The translations under genes and the position numbers were made by a program. Positions 39,932 to 48,625 of a stretch of DNA of 55,769 nucleotides are shown here, one piece after another. Source of the stretch: SIG565 sp045646145 (GTDB lineage: Bacteria > Bacillota > Clostridia > Oscillospirales > Acutalibacteraceae); contig JAZRKE010000069.1 in the NCBI GenBank assembly GCA_045646145.1, forward strand, positions 1-55,769. Reading direction: 5' to 3'. Each line of letters opens with the position of its first letter. Within the stretch, counting starts at the first letter, position 1. The notes under the pieces were generated by a model. That model saw only the letters and a list, made by a program, of their open reading frames with translations. It was not told the DNA's origin and made no database searches.

Positions 39932-42900
39932 ATGGAAACAAAAATGGTTAAGCCAGTTAAACTGGGTAAAAACACTCGTATGAGCTTCTCGAAAATTAAT
40001 GAAGTTATCGATATGCCTAACCTCATTGAAATTCAGAAGGATTCATACAAATGGTTTATCGAGAAGGGTATCAAAGAGGTTTTAACCGAAGTGTCCGATA
40101 TTACCGATTATACAGATACCTTAGAGCTGCGTTTTGTTGATTATAACTTTGACGCTAAGCCAAAATACGATATTCAAGAGTGTAAAGCAAGAGATACTAC
40201 CTATGCTGCACCGCTTCGTGTAACTGCTCGTCTTATCAACAATGATACAGGTGAGATTAAAGAAAGCGAAGTATTTATGGGTGATTTCCCGCTTATGACC
40301 GAGTCGGGAACATTTGTAATTAACGGCGCAGAGAGAGCTATTGTTTCTCAGCTTGTTCGTTCTCCCGGTGTATATTTTGATGATCAGGATATCGACACTA
40401 AAACAGGTAAAGTTCTTTACAGCTCTACTATTATTCCTAACCGCGGTGCTTGGATAGAGTATAAGTTATCTGCAAATGATGTTATTTCGGTTAGTATTGA
40501 TAAAAACAGAAAGCTTCCTATTACTACTTTCTTACGTGCTTTAGGTTCTCTTAATGATTATCTTCCCATTCTTGAACAGCGTCTTGAGGAAGAACTTCAG
40601 AATAATAACAGACATAATATCAAACAAACCCGTAAGGATATTCAGAATTGCAAACAATTCCTTTTAGGCTTCAGTAAACGCCTTGATAATAACGCTGAAA
40701 TATTCGAAATAGTAGGTGAGAATGCTCAGCTCTATAACACCTTTATGGTTGATGATACAAAAACGAGCGCTCAGGCAATGATTGAAGTTTATAAAAAGTT
40801 AAGACCTAATGAGCCTGTTGGCTTTGAAGGTGCAGCAGCATATCTTCTTCAGTTACTCGGTGATGCAAATCGCTATGATATTTCACGTGTTGGCCGTTTC
40901 AAATATAATAAAAAGTTAAGTCTTGAAGCCAGAATTAAGGGTAAGGTATTATCCCGTCCCGTTTCCGACCCATTAACAGGTGAGGTTTTAGCAGATGCAG
41001 GTGTTACAGTGTCTGCAGAACTTGCCTCCTTACTTGAAACCAAGGGCGTATGCGAAGCTTATATTAGCCATATGAGCCCCGAGGGTGTGGAAACTGAGGT
41101 TAAAATTCTTACCAATAAAACTGTTAAGTTAGCCAATTTCGTTGATTTCACTGCCGAAGAGTTAAAGGAACTTGAGGATGCCGGTATTAACGAAAATGTT
41201 AACTTTGAAGTTCTCAAAGGCATTATTGAAGAATATGAGGACAAAGATGATATCAAAAATGCCCTCTTAGAAAATGTAAACCTACTTGTTGGTAAGCACA
41301 TTACTATTAACGATATTTTTGCAAGTGTTAACTATTTCTTAGGCCTTAATTTCGGTATAGGCTGTGCAGATGATATCGACCACTTAGGAAACCGTCGTAT
41401 CCGTTCTGTTGGTGAACTTTTGCAGAACCAGTTCAGAATTGGTATAATCCGTATGGAGCGCGTTGTTAAGGAGAAGATGACCTTACAGGCTCAGGATGTT
41501 GATTCAATCACTCCTCAATCACTTATCAATATCCGTCCTATAGTTGCTGCTATTAAGGAATTCTTCGGTTCTTCACCGCTTTCTCAGTTTATGGACCAGA
41601 CCAATCCGCTTTCAGAGCTTACTCACAAGCGTCGTTTGTCGGCTCTCGGCCCCGGTGGTCTGTCCCGCGATCGCGCCTCATTCGAGGTTCGAGACGTTCA
41701 CTACACCCACTATGGACGCATGTGCCCGATAGAAACTCCGGAAGGACCCAACATTGGCCTTATTTCCTATCTTGCAACCTTTGCTAAGATTAATGGATAC
41801 GGTTTTATCGAAACTCCCTTCCGGAAAGTAGATAAGGAAACTGGCAAGGTTCTCGATGATGTTATATATGTAACAGCAGACGAAGAGGACGATTACGTTG
41901 TAGCACAGGCAAATGAGCCGCTCGATGAAAAAGGTCATTTTGTTAATCGTAAGGTTAACGCCCGCTTCCGTGATGAATTCCGCGAGGCAGAGGCATCCGA
42001 GGTTGACTTAATGGACGTATCGCCTAAGATGGTTGTTTCGGTAGCTACCGCTATGATTCCGTTCCTTGAAAATGACGATACCAACCGTGCACTCATGGGC
42101 TCAAACATGCAGAAGCAGGCCGTTCCGCTTCTTGTAACCGAAAGTCCGATTGTTGCTACAGGTATGGAATATAAAGCAGCCGTTGACTCGGGCGTTGTTG
42201 TATTGGCAAGACGCGCAGGTACAGTTGTTGCTGTTTCTGCGGATACTATTAAGGTAAAGGTTAAGGGTGGCGAAATTGATGAGTACAATCTCATTAAGTT
42301 CCTACGTTCCAACCACGGTACCTGTATTAACCAGAAGCCGATTGTAGAAGTTGGTCAGGAAATTGCCGAAGGCGAGGTTATTGCTGACGGTCCTGCTACG
42401 AGCAACGGTGAAATCAGCCTTGGTAGAAATGCTCTTATCGGCTTTATGACCTGGGAAGGCTATAACTACGAGGACGCTGTTTTAATCAATGAAAAACTCG
42501 TAAAAGAGGATATGTACACCTCAATTCATATTGAGGAATATGAACTCGAAGCTAGAGATACCAAACTCGGTCCCGAGGAAATCACCAGAGACATCCCCAA
42601 CGTTGGTGAGGATGCTTTGAAAGACCTTGATGAGCGCGGAATTATTCGCATCGGCGCCGAGGTTACCGCAGGTGATATTCTTGTCGGCAAGGTAACACCT
42701 AAGGGTGAAACCGAGCTTACCGCTGAAGAAAGACTTCTTCGTGCCATCTTCGGTGAAAAGGCCAGAGAGGTTAGAGATACATCCCTTCGCGTTCCGCATG
42801 GTGAATACGGTACAATAGTTGATGTCAAGGTGTTCTCGCGCGAAAATGCTTCGGAGCTTAGCCCCGGTGTAAATTTGGTTGTACGTTGTTATATCGCTCA

Positions 42901-43801
42901 GAAGCGTAAAATTTCTGTCGGCGATAAAATGGCCGGTCGCCACCGTAATAAGGGTGTTGTATCCAGAATTCTTCCGAGTGAAGATATGCCGTTCTTACCT
43001 GATGGAACACCGCTTGATATTGTTCTTAACCCGTTGGGCGTACCTTCGCGTATGAATATCGGTCAGGTGCTTGAAGTTCATTTAGGCTATGCCGCTAAGG
43101 CACTTGGCTGGAAGATAGCCACACCTGTATTTGACGGTGCTCATGAATCGGATATCCGTGAATGCTTCCGTATGGCAGGTATGGATGAGGACGGTAAGGT
43201 TCAGCTTTATGATGGCAGAACAGGTGAGCCGTTTGATAACCGCGTAACAGTTGGTTATATGTATTATCTTAAACTTCATCATCTTGTTGATGATAAGATT
43301 CATGCCCGTTCAACCGGTCCGTACTCGCTTGTAACTCAGCAACCGCTCGGCGGTAAGGCTCAGTTCGGCGGTCAGCGTTTCGGTGAAATGGAGGTTTGGG
43401 CACTTGAGGCTTACGGTGCTGCTTACACACTTCAGGAAATTCTTACCGTTAAGTCGGACGATGTTGTGGGAAGAGTTAAGACCTATGAATCTATCGTTAA
43501 GGGACAGAATGTTCCCAAAGCCGGCGTTCCTGAATCATTCAAGGTTCTTATTAAAGAACTTCAGTCTTTGGGACTCGACATTAAGGTACTCGATAAAGAC
43601 AATGAGGAAATCGATTTGAAGCAGACCTTTGAAGAGGATGAGGAAATCGGATTAGTTCCGGCAGATTTTTCAGCCGAATTCAAAGAAGAAAGTGTTGCTG
43701 ACGATTTAACAGGCTTTGGTCTTCAGGATGAAAACGGGGAAGATATTATAGAAGAAGCAAATGCTGATTATGACGATTATTCAGCCGATGAAAATAACTA
43801 A
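39932..43801 (+). CDS. rpoB: DNA-directed RNA polymerase subunit beta
   Basis: The 1289-residue protein is full length for Firmicute RpoB. Visible are the N-terminal SFSKINEVIDMPNLIEIQ, the rifampicin-region SPLSQFMDQTNPLSELTHKR and the following LSALGPGGLSRDRA. Further on come CPIETPEGPNIGLI, GYNYEDAVLINE, KMAGRHRNKGV, and the C-terminal GGKAQFGGQRFGEMEVWAL. The Asp, His and Arg of the rifampicin pocket (FMDQ, THKR) are wild type, so a susceptible enzyme is expected. The C-terminus adds about 50 acidic residues. Unlike most bacteria, rplJ and rplL are not upstream. Confidence 0.99.
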   Translation: METKMVKPVKLGKNTRMSFSKINEVIDMPNLIEIQKDSYKWFIEKGIKEVLTEVSDITDYTDTLELRFVDYNFDAKPKYDIQECKARDTTYAAPLRVTARLINNDTGEIKESEVFMGDFPLMTESGTFVINGAERAIVSQLVRSPGVYFDDQDIDTKTGKVLYSSTIIPNRGAWIEYKLSANDVISVSIDKNRKLPITTFLRALGSLNDYLPILEQRLEEELQNNNRHNIKQTRKDIQNCKQFLLGFSKRLDNNAEIFEIVGENAQLYNTFMVDDTKTSAQAMIEVYKKLRPNEPVGFEGAAAYLLQLLGDANRYDISRVGRFKYNKKLSLEARIKGKVLSRPVSDPLTGEVLADAGVTVSAELASLLETKGVCEAYISHMSPEGVETEVKILTNKTVKLANFVDFTAEELKELEDAGINENVNFEVLKGIIEEYEDKDDIKNALLENVNLLVGKHITINDIFASVNYFLGLNFGIGCADDIDHLGNRRIRSVGELLQNQFRIGIIRMERVVKEKMTLQAQDVDSITPQSLINIRPIVAAIKEFFGSSPLSQFMDQTNPLSELTHKRRLSALGPGGLSRDRASFEVRDVHYTHYGRMCPIETPEGPNIGLISYLATFAKINGYGFIETPFRKVDKETGKVLDDVIYVTADEEDDYVVAQANEPLDEKGHFVNRKVNARFRDEFREAEASEVDLMDVSPKMVVSVATAMIPFLENDDTNRALMGSNMQKQAVPLLVTESPIVATGMEYKAAVDSGVVVLARRAGTVVAVSADTIKVKVKGGEIDEYNLIKFLRSNHGTCINQKPIVEVGQEIAEGEVIADGPATSNGEISLGRNALIGFMTWEGYNYEDAVLINEKLVKEDMYTSIHIEEYELEARDTKLGPEEITRDIPNVGEDALKDLDERGIIRIGAEVTAGDILVGKVTPKGETELTAEERLLRAIFGEKAREVRDTSLRVPHGEYGTIVDVKVFSRENASELSPGVNLVVRCYIAQKRKISVGDKMAGRHRNKGVVSRILPSEDMPFLPDGTPLDIVLNPLGVPSRMNIGQVLEVHLGYAAKALGWKIATPVFDGAHESDIRECFRMAGMDEDGKVQLYDGRTGEPFDNRVTVGYMYYLKLHHLVDDKIHARSTGPYSLVTQQPLGGKAQFGGQRFGEMEVWALEAYGAAYTLQEILTVKSDDVVGRVKTYESIVKGQNVPKAGVPESFKVLIKELQSLGLDIKVLDKDNEEIDLKQTFEEDEEIGLVPADFSAEFKEESVADDLTGFGLQDENGEDIIEEANADYDDYSADENN

Positions 43802-43815
43802 AGGAGGAAAGGCAA

Positions 43816-46800
43816 ATGGAAGGTATTGAATTTGAATCAATTAAAATTGGCCTGGCATCTCCTGAACAAATCAGAAGTTGGTCATACGGCGAGGTTACCA
43901 AGCCGGAAACTATTAACTACAGAACCTTAAAGCCCGAACCGGGCGGACTCTTCTGCGAAAAAATCTTTGGACCGACAAAGGACTGGGAATGTCATTGCGG
44001 TAAATATAAGAGAATCCGCTATAAGGGTAAGGTCTGCGAACGTTGCGGAGTTGAGGTTACCCGTTCAAAAGTAAGACGTGAGCGAATGGGTACTATTGAA
44101 CTCGCTGCTCCCGTTTCACACATTTGGTATTTTAAAACAATTCCGTCTCGTATGGGACTTGTTCTTGATGTTTCGCCTAAAGCTTTAGAGCAGGTATTAT
44201 ATTTCTCTCAGTATATTGTTACCGACCCAGGTACCACTCCGCTAGAGAAAAAGCAACTCTTAAATGAGAAGCAGTACCGTGATATGCGCGAGAAATATGA
44301 GGATGACTTTAAAGCAGGTATGGGTGCAGAGGCTATTAAAGAGCTTCTATGCGAAATCGATCTTGATAAGTCTTGTGAGGAACTTCGTGCTGAGCTTGAA
44401 ACCGTAGCAGGTCAGAGACGTATCCGCATTTCAAAGCGTCTTGAAATTTTAGAGGCATTCCGTGCTTCCGGTAACCGTCCTGAGTGGATGATTATGGATG
44501 TGCTTCCTGTAATTTCACCCGACCTTCGACCGATGGTTCAGTTGGACGGTGGGCGTTTCGCAACAAGCGACTTAAACGACCTTTATCGTCGTGTTATTAA
44601 CCGTAACAACCGTTTAAAGAGATTACTTGAACTCGGCGCTCCTGATATCATTGTAAGAAACGAAAAGAGAATGCTTCAGGAAGCTGTAGATGCTCTTATT
44701 GATAACGGTAGACGTGGAAAACCCGTAACTGGTCCTAATAACAGAGCTTTGAAATCTTTATCCGATATGCTTAAGGGTAAACAGGGACGTTTCCGTCAGA
44801 ACCTTCTCGGTAAACGTGTTGTCTATTCAGGTCGTTCCGTTATTGTTGTAGGCCCTGAGCTTAAAATGTATCAGTGCGGTCTTCCTAAGGAAATGGCGCT
44901 TGAACTCTTTAAACCTTTTGTTATGAAGCGCCTGGTGGAGACAAAGGCTGCTGTTAATATTAAGTCTGCAAGAAAAATGGTTGACCGTGCTTCTGCAGAA
45001 ATATGGGATGCACTTGAAACCGTTATTAAGGAGCATCCGGTGCTGCTTAACCGTGCTCCGACACTGCACAGACTTGGTATTCAGGCATTTGAACCAGTAC
45101 TTGTTGAGGGTAAGGCATTAAAACTTCATCCACTTGTTTGTACTGCTTATAACGCCGACTTTGACGGCGACCAGATGGCAGTTCACGTGCCGCTTTCGGC
45201 TGAAGCTCAGGCAGAAGCGCGTTTCTTGATGCTCGCTGCTAATAACCTTTTAAAACCGTCTGACGGTAAGCCTGTTGCTGTTCCGACTCAGGATATGGTG
45301 CTTGGTTCTTACTATTTAACACTCGTTAAGGCAGAAGAACCCGGAACCAATAAGGTGTTCCGCGATAAGAACGAAGCATTAATGGCTTATAATGATGGTG
45401 TTGTGGGACTCCACGCACCGATACGTGTTCGTTTCCAGAAGGATGGTATTAGTCAGCTTGTTTGGTGTACTGTTGGTTTCCTTATTTTCAATGAATCTAT
45501 TCCGCAGGATTTAGGTTTTGTTAACCGTGAGGATGAAAAACACGCGCTTGACCTTGAGTGGTGTTTCCGCCTTTCCGATGAAAGCAAAAATTTTGTTGAG
45601 AGTAATGACGATATTATTCAGAACAAGGTTGGCAAAAAGCAGCTTGGAAAAATCATTGACCGTTGTATCAATATCCATGGAACAAGCCGTTCTGCTATTG
45701 TTCTTGATAACGTTAAGGCAACAGGCTTTAAGTTCTCTACGAAGGGTGCTGTAACCGTAGCTGTTGTTGATGCTGTAATTCCTGAGCTTAAAAAGGAAAT
45801 TATAGCTGAAGCCGAAAAACAGATAGATAATGTATCCAAAAAGTACAAGCGCGGTCTTATCAGTAATGAGGAACGCAGTGAACTTGTGATTAAAATCTGG
45901 AATCAGGCAACCGAAGATGTTGCCGATGCCCTTAAGGGTAACCTCGATGAATTCAACCCCATTTATATGATGGCTGATTCGGGTGCCCGTGGTTCTATGA
46001 GCCAGATAAGACAGCTCGCAGGTATGCGTGGACTTATTGCAAATACCGCAGGTAAGGTAATTGAGGTTCCAATTCGTGCTAACTACCGTGAGGGACTTAA
46101 TGTTCTTGAATACTTTATTTCTTCTCGTGGTGCTCGTAAAGGTCTTGCTGATACAGCGCTCCGTACTGCAGACTCGGGTTACCTTACTCGTCGACTTGTT
46201 GACGTATCTCAGGATGTTATTATTTGTGATGATGACTGCGGCACCGAAAACGGTCTTGAGGTTTCGGCTATTAAAGATGGCAACCATGTTCTTGAAACAT
46301 TAGAGGAACGTCTAGTTGGCAGATATCTCCTTCATGATTTCATCGATGAAGCTACAGGAGAAGTGCTTGTTACTTGCGACCATATGATGAGTGAGGATGA
46401 GGCTAAAACAATAGTTAACACTGGTGTTGAAAGTGTTACTATTCGTTCTATTCTTACCTGTCGTGCACATCATGGTGTATGTAAGAAATGTTACGGTTCC
46501 AACCTGGCCACCGGTAAACCTGTTACAAAGGGTGAGGCTGTAGGTATAGTTGCTGCCCAGTCTATCGGTGAACCTGGTACTCAGCTTACAATGCGTACCT
46601 TCCATACGGGCGGTATCGCAAGTACAGAGGATATTACACAAGGTCTGCCACGTGTTGAAGAACTTTTCGAGGCTCGCCGACCGAAGCGCTGCGGTGTAAT
46701 TGCTAAGCTTGACGGTGAAATTCGTATCGCAGAAGAAAAGAAGAGTAATGTAATTATTATTACAAACACCGAAACTCTTCAAGAAGAAAAAATTATCATT

Positions 46801-47415
46801 CCTTACGGAGTTCGTCCTCTTGTTGAAACAGGAGATGTTGTCAAGGCCGGAGATTTGCTTATTCCCGGTGCAAAGGCTCCGCAGGATATCTTAGAGGCTC
46901 AGGGTCCGCAGGCTGTTCAGGAATATATCATTGCTGAAATTCAAAACGCTTATCGTACGCAGGGTGTTGATATCAATGATAAACACATTGAGGTTATTAT
47001 CCGTCAGATGATGAGACAGTTCAAGGTTACCGATCCGGGCAATACCGAGCTTATTGAAGGCAAGGATTATGGCCTTGAGAGAATTGAGGCAGAGAACGAG
47101 ATTATCAGAGCTCGTATCGATGCCGGCGAAGAGGGGCTTAAAACTGCTGAATACAGAGCAACATTGCTCGGAATCACAAAAGCTTCTCTTGCTACAGGCT
47201 CATTCCTTTCTGCCGCTTCCTTCCAGGAGACAACTAAGGTTCTTACCGATGCTGCTATTGAAGGTAAGATAGATCCTCTGTTTGGCCTTAAGGAAAATGT
47301 AATTATAGGTAATCTGGTACCTGCAGGAACAGGAATGCGTGTTCGCGAATTAAATCATGCTGTTAAGAATGATTATGTTCCAGAAAATGCTGTAATTCCG
47401 CTAATTGAAGAATAA
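43816..47415 (+). CDS. rpoC: DNA-directed RNA polymerase subunit beta'
   Basis: The 1199-residue protein has the N-terminal zinc site C59, C61, C74, C77, the clamp and lid, and the catalytic NADFDGDQMAVH (about 449-460) that binds the active-site Mg. A bridge-helix region GMRGLIANTAGKVIEVPI, the second zinc site (TCRAHHGVCKKCYG, about 880) and the trigger-loop region RTFHTGGIAS follow. It follows rpoB by 14 nt with AAAGGAGG. An inverted repeat that also holds the rpsL promoter lies directly after it. Confidence 0.99.
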   Translation: MEGIEFESIKIGLASPEQIRSWSYGEVTKPETINYRTLKPEPGGLFCEKIFGPTKDWECHCGKYKRIRYKGKVCERCGVEVTRSKVRRERMGTIELAAPVSHIWYFKTIPSRMGLVLDVSPKALEQVLYFSQYIVTDPGTTPLEKKQLLNEKQYRDMREKYEDDFKAGMGAEAIKELLCEIDLDKSCEELRAELETVAGQRRIRISKRLEILEAFRASGNRPEWMIMDVLPVISPDLRPMVQLDGGRFATSDLNDLYRRVINRNNRLKRLLELGAPDIIVRNEKRMLQEAVDALIDNGRRGKPVTGPNNRALKSLSDMLKGKQGRFRQNLLGKRVVYSGRSVIVVGPELKMYQCGLPKEMALELFKPFVMKRLVETKAAVNIKSARKMVDRASAEIWDALETVIKEHPVLLNRAPTLHRLGIQAFEPVLVEGKALKLHPLVCTAYNADFDGDQMAVHVPLSAEAQAEARFLMLAANNLLKPSDGKPVAVPTQDMVLGSYYLTLVKAEEPGTNKVFRDKNEALMAYNDGVVGLHAPIRVRFQKDGISQLVWCTVGFLIFNESIPQDLGFVNREDEKHALDLEWCFRLSDESKNFVESNDDIIQNKVGKKQLGKIIDRCINIHGTSRSAIVLDNVKATGFKFSTKGAVTVAVVDAVIPELKKEIIAEAEKQIDNVSKKYKRGLISNEERSELVIKIWNQATEDVADALKGNLDEFNPIYMMADSGARGSMSQIRQLAGMRGLIANTAGKVIEVPIRANYREGLNVLEYFISSRGARKGLADTALRTADSGYLTRRLVDVSQDVIICDDDCGTENGLEVSAIKDGNHVLETLEERLVGRYLLHDFIDEATGEVLVTCDHMMSEDEAKTIVNTGVESVTIRSILTCRAHHGVCKKCYGSNLATGKPVTKGEAVGIVAAQSIGEPGTQLTMRTFHTGGIASTEDITQGLPRVEELFEARRPKRCGVIAKLDGEIRIAEEKKSNVIIITNTETLQEEKIIIPYGVRPLVETGDVVKAGDLLIPGAKAPQDILEAQGPQAVQEYIIAEIQNAYRTQGVDINDKHIEVIIRQMMRQFKVTDPGNTELIEGKDYGLERIEAENEIIRARIDAGEEGLKTAEYRATLLGITKASLATGSFLSAASFQETTKVLTDAAIEGKIDPLFGLKENVIIGNLVPAGTGMRVRELNHAVKNDYVPENAVIPLIEE

Positions 47416-47422
47416 TTTTTAT

Positions 47423-47467
47423 ATAACACCGATTTTTGCTATTGACAAAGGCAGGAATCGGTGTTAT
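47423..47467 (+). terminator. Long inverted repeat after rpoC, overlapping the rpsL promoter
   Basis: The perfect 12-bp arms ATAACACCGATT (47423-47434) and AATCGGTGTTAT (47456-47467) enclose a 21-nt loop that contains the TTGACA of the next promoter. The right arm is followed by TATATTTTA, a poor U-tract, so it may be a weak terminator for rpoBC or a promoter-linked operator. Confidence 0.5.
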
Positions 47468-47470
47468 TAT
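47442..47470 (+). promoter_or_regulatory. Sigma-A promoter for rpsL-rpsG-fusA
   Basis: A perfect TTGACA (47442-47447) and TATTAT (47465-47470) are 17 nt apart, with an extended TGT before the -10. The -10 overlaps the right arm of the inverted repeat. Confidence 0.82.
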
Positions 47471-47525
47471 ATTTTAGTATGTGGGATTATGCGCCCATAT
47501 AACTTTTTGTGTAAGGAGGTGCGAT

Positions 47526-47951
47526 ATGCCAACCTTTAACCAGTTAGTTCGTAGCGGACGTGAGACTGTAGAGAAAAAAGCTAAGGCTCCGGCTCTTCTT
47601 AAGGGTTATAACTCTATGAAACGCCAGCCTACGGATAATGATTCTCCGCAGAAAAGAGGAGTTTGCACAGCTGTAAAAACTTCTACCCCGAAGAAGCCTA
47701 ACTCGGCACTCCGTAAAATTGCCAGAGTTCGTCTTTCAAACGGCATTGAGGTTTCTGCTTATATTCCCGGTATCGGTCATAACCTGCAGGAACACAGCGT
47801 TGTTTTAATTCGTGGCGGACGTGTTAAGGACTTGCCCGGTGTGCGTTACCACATCATTAGAGGTACTCTTGATACTCAAGGCGTTGCTAAGAGAATGCAG
47901 AGTCGTTCTAAGTACGGTGCAAAGCGTCCGAAAGCAGGAGCTGCTAACTAA
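47526..47951 (+). CDS. rpsL: 30S ribosomal protein S12
   Basis: S12 sits at the decoding centre. The 141-residue protein starts MPTFNQLVRSGR and contains KRGVCTAVKTSTPKKPNSALRK (shown as KRGVCTAV, then TPKKPNSALRK), GHNLQEHSVVLIRGG and KDLPGVRYH. The streptomycin-site lysines (TPKKPNSA and the KDLPGV loop) are wild type. Relative to E. coli S12 it has an insert after residue 20, as in many Gram-positives. ATG 47526 follows AAGGAGGTG; upstream in-frame starts lie in the leader. Confidence 0.98.
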   Translation: MPTFNQLVRSGRETVEKKAKAPALLKGYNSMKRQPTDNDSPQKRGVCTAVKTSTPKKPNSALRKIARVRLSNGIEVSAYIPGIGHNLQEHSVVLIRGGRVKDLPGVRYHIIRGTLDTQGVAKRMQSRSKYGAKRPKAGAAN

Positions 47952-48086
47952 TCTCGAATTTTTAATGACAAATATCTCTGCTGCAATTATCAAGCGGCGT
48001 TTATATATCAACGCCTTGCTTGGTGCTACGGGAAGTTTTGTCGCTCGAGTACCTATGATATCATCACTATGAAGGAGGGAAGAAAA
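47952..48086 (+). promoter_or_regulatory. rpsL-rpsG intercistronic leader
   Basis: This 135-nt gap is long for the operon. It holds a hairpin GGCGTT (47996-48001)/AACGCC (48010-48015) and further AT-rich pairing before AAGGAGGGA. In E. coli the same gap is the S7 autoregulatory site. A similar role here is an inference from position only; I saw no promoter. Confidence 0.4.
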
Positions 48087-48557
48087 GTGCCAAGAAGAGG
48101 CTTTATTGCAAAACGTGATGTTTTGCCGGATCCGGTTTACAACTCTAAAATTGTTACCCGTCTTATTAACAACATTATGTTAGACGGTAAAAAGGGTGTA
48201 GCCCAGAAAATCGTTTACGGTGCTTTCGATATTATCAGTGAAAAGACCGGTAAGGACCCGATTGAAGTATTCGAAGCTGCTATGGAAAATGTAATGCCGC
48301 AGCTCGAGGTTAAGGCCGTTCGTAAGGGCGGTGCTACCTATCAGGTTCCTTTTGAGGTTCGTCCTGAAAGAAAGCAGACTTTAGGTCTTCGTTGGTTATC
48401 CACTTATAGCCGCGCTCGTTCTGAAAAGACAATGAAGGAGCGTTTAGCGGGAGAAATTCTCGATGCTGTTAACGGTATGGGTGGTGCGTTCAAGAAACGC
48501 GAAGACACTCACAAAATGGCAGAAGCAAACAAAGCATTTGCTCATTATCGTTGGTAG
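48087..48557 (+). CDS. rpsG: 30S ribosomal protein S7
   Basis: S7 nucleates the head of the 30S subunit. From GTG 48087 the protein has exactly the usual 156 residues (MPRRGFIAKRDVLPDPVYNS, ending EANKAFAHYRW), with the RNA-binding KKGVAQKIVYGA and RGGATYQVPFEVRP-like RKGGATYQVPFEVRPER. AAGGAGGGA lies upstream. The in-frame ATG at 48069 sits over that site and is rejected. It is followed by fusA after 68 nt. Confidence 0.98.
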   Translation: MPRRGFIAKRDVLPDPVYNSKIVTRLINNIMLDGKKGVAQKIVYGAFDIISEKTGKDPIEVFEAAMENVMPQLEVKAVRKGGATYQVPFEVRPERKQTLGLRWLSTYSRARSEKTMKERLAGEILDAVNGMGGAFKKREDTHKMAEANKAFAHYRW

Positions 48558-48625
48558 TTTAAAACTACAAAAAATACTAATACTATTGTTAAAAAACTGC
48601 TGTAAAGCAGTGAACGGAGGATTTT

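Noticed and set aside
45511..46287. 258-codon minus-strand frame inside rpoC
   Set aside because: The length is notable, but it lies wholly opposite strongly conserved rpoC codons, has no ribosome binding site and encodes nothing recognisable.
47812..48072. Plus-strand frame spanning the rpsL end and the rpsG leader
   Set aside because: It begins inside rpsL in another frame without a site; the spacer is better explained as untranslated leader.
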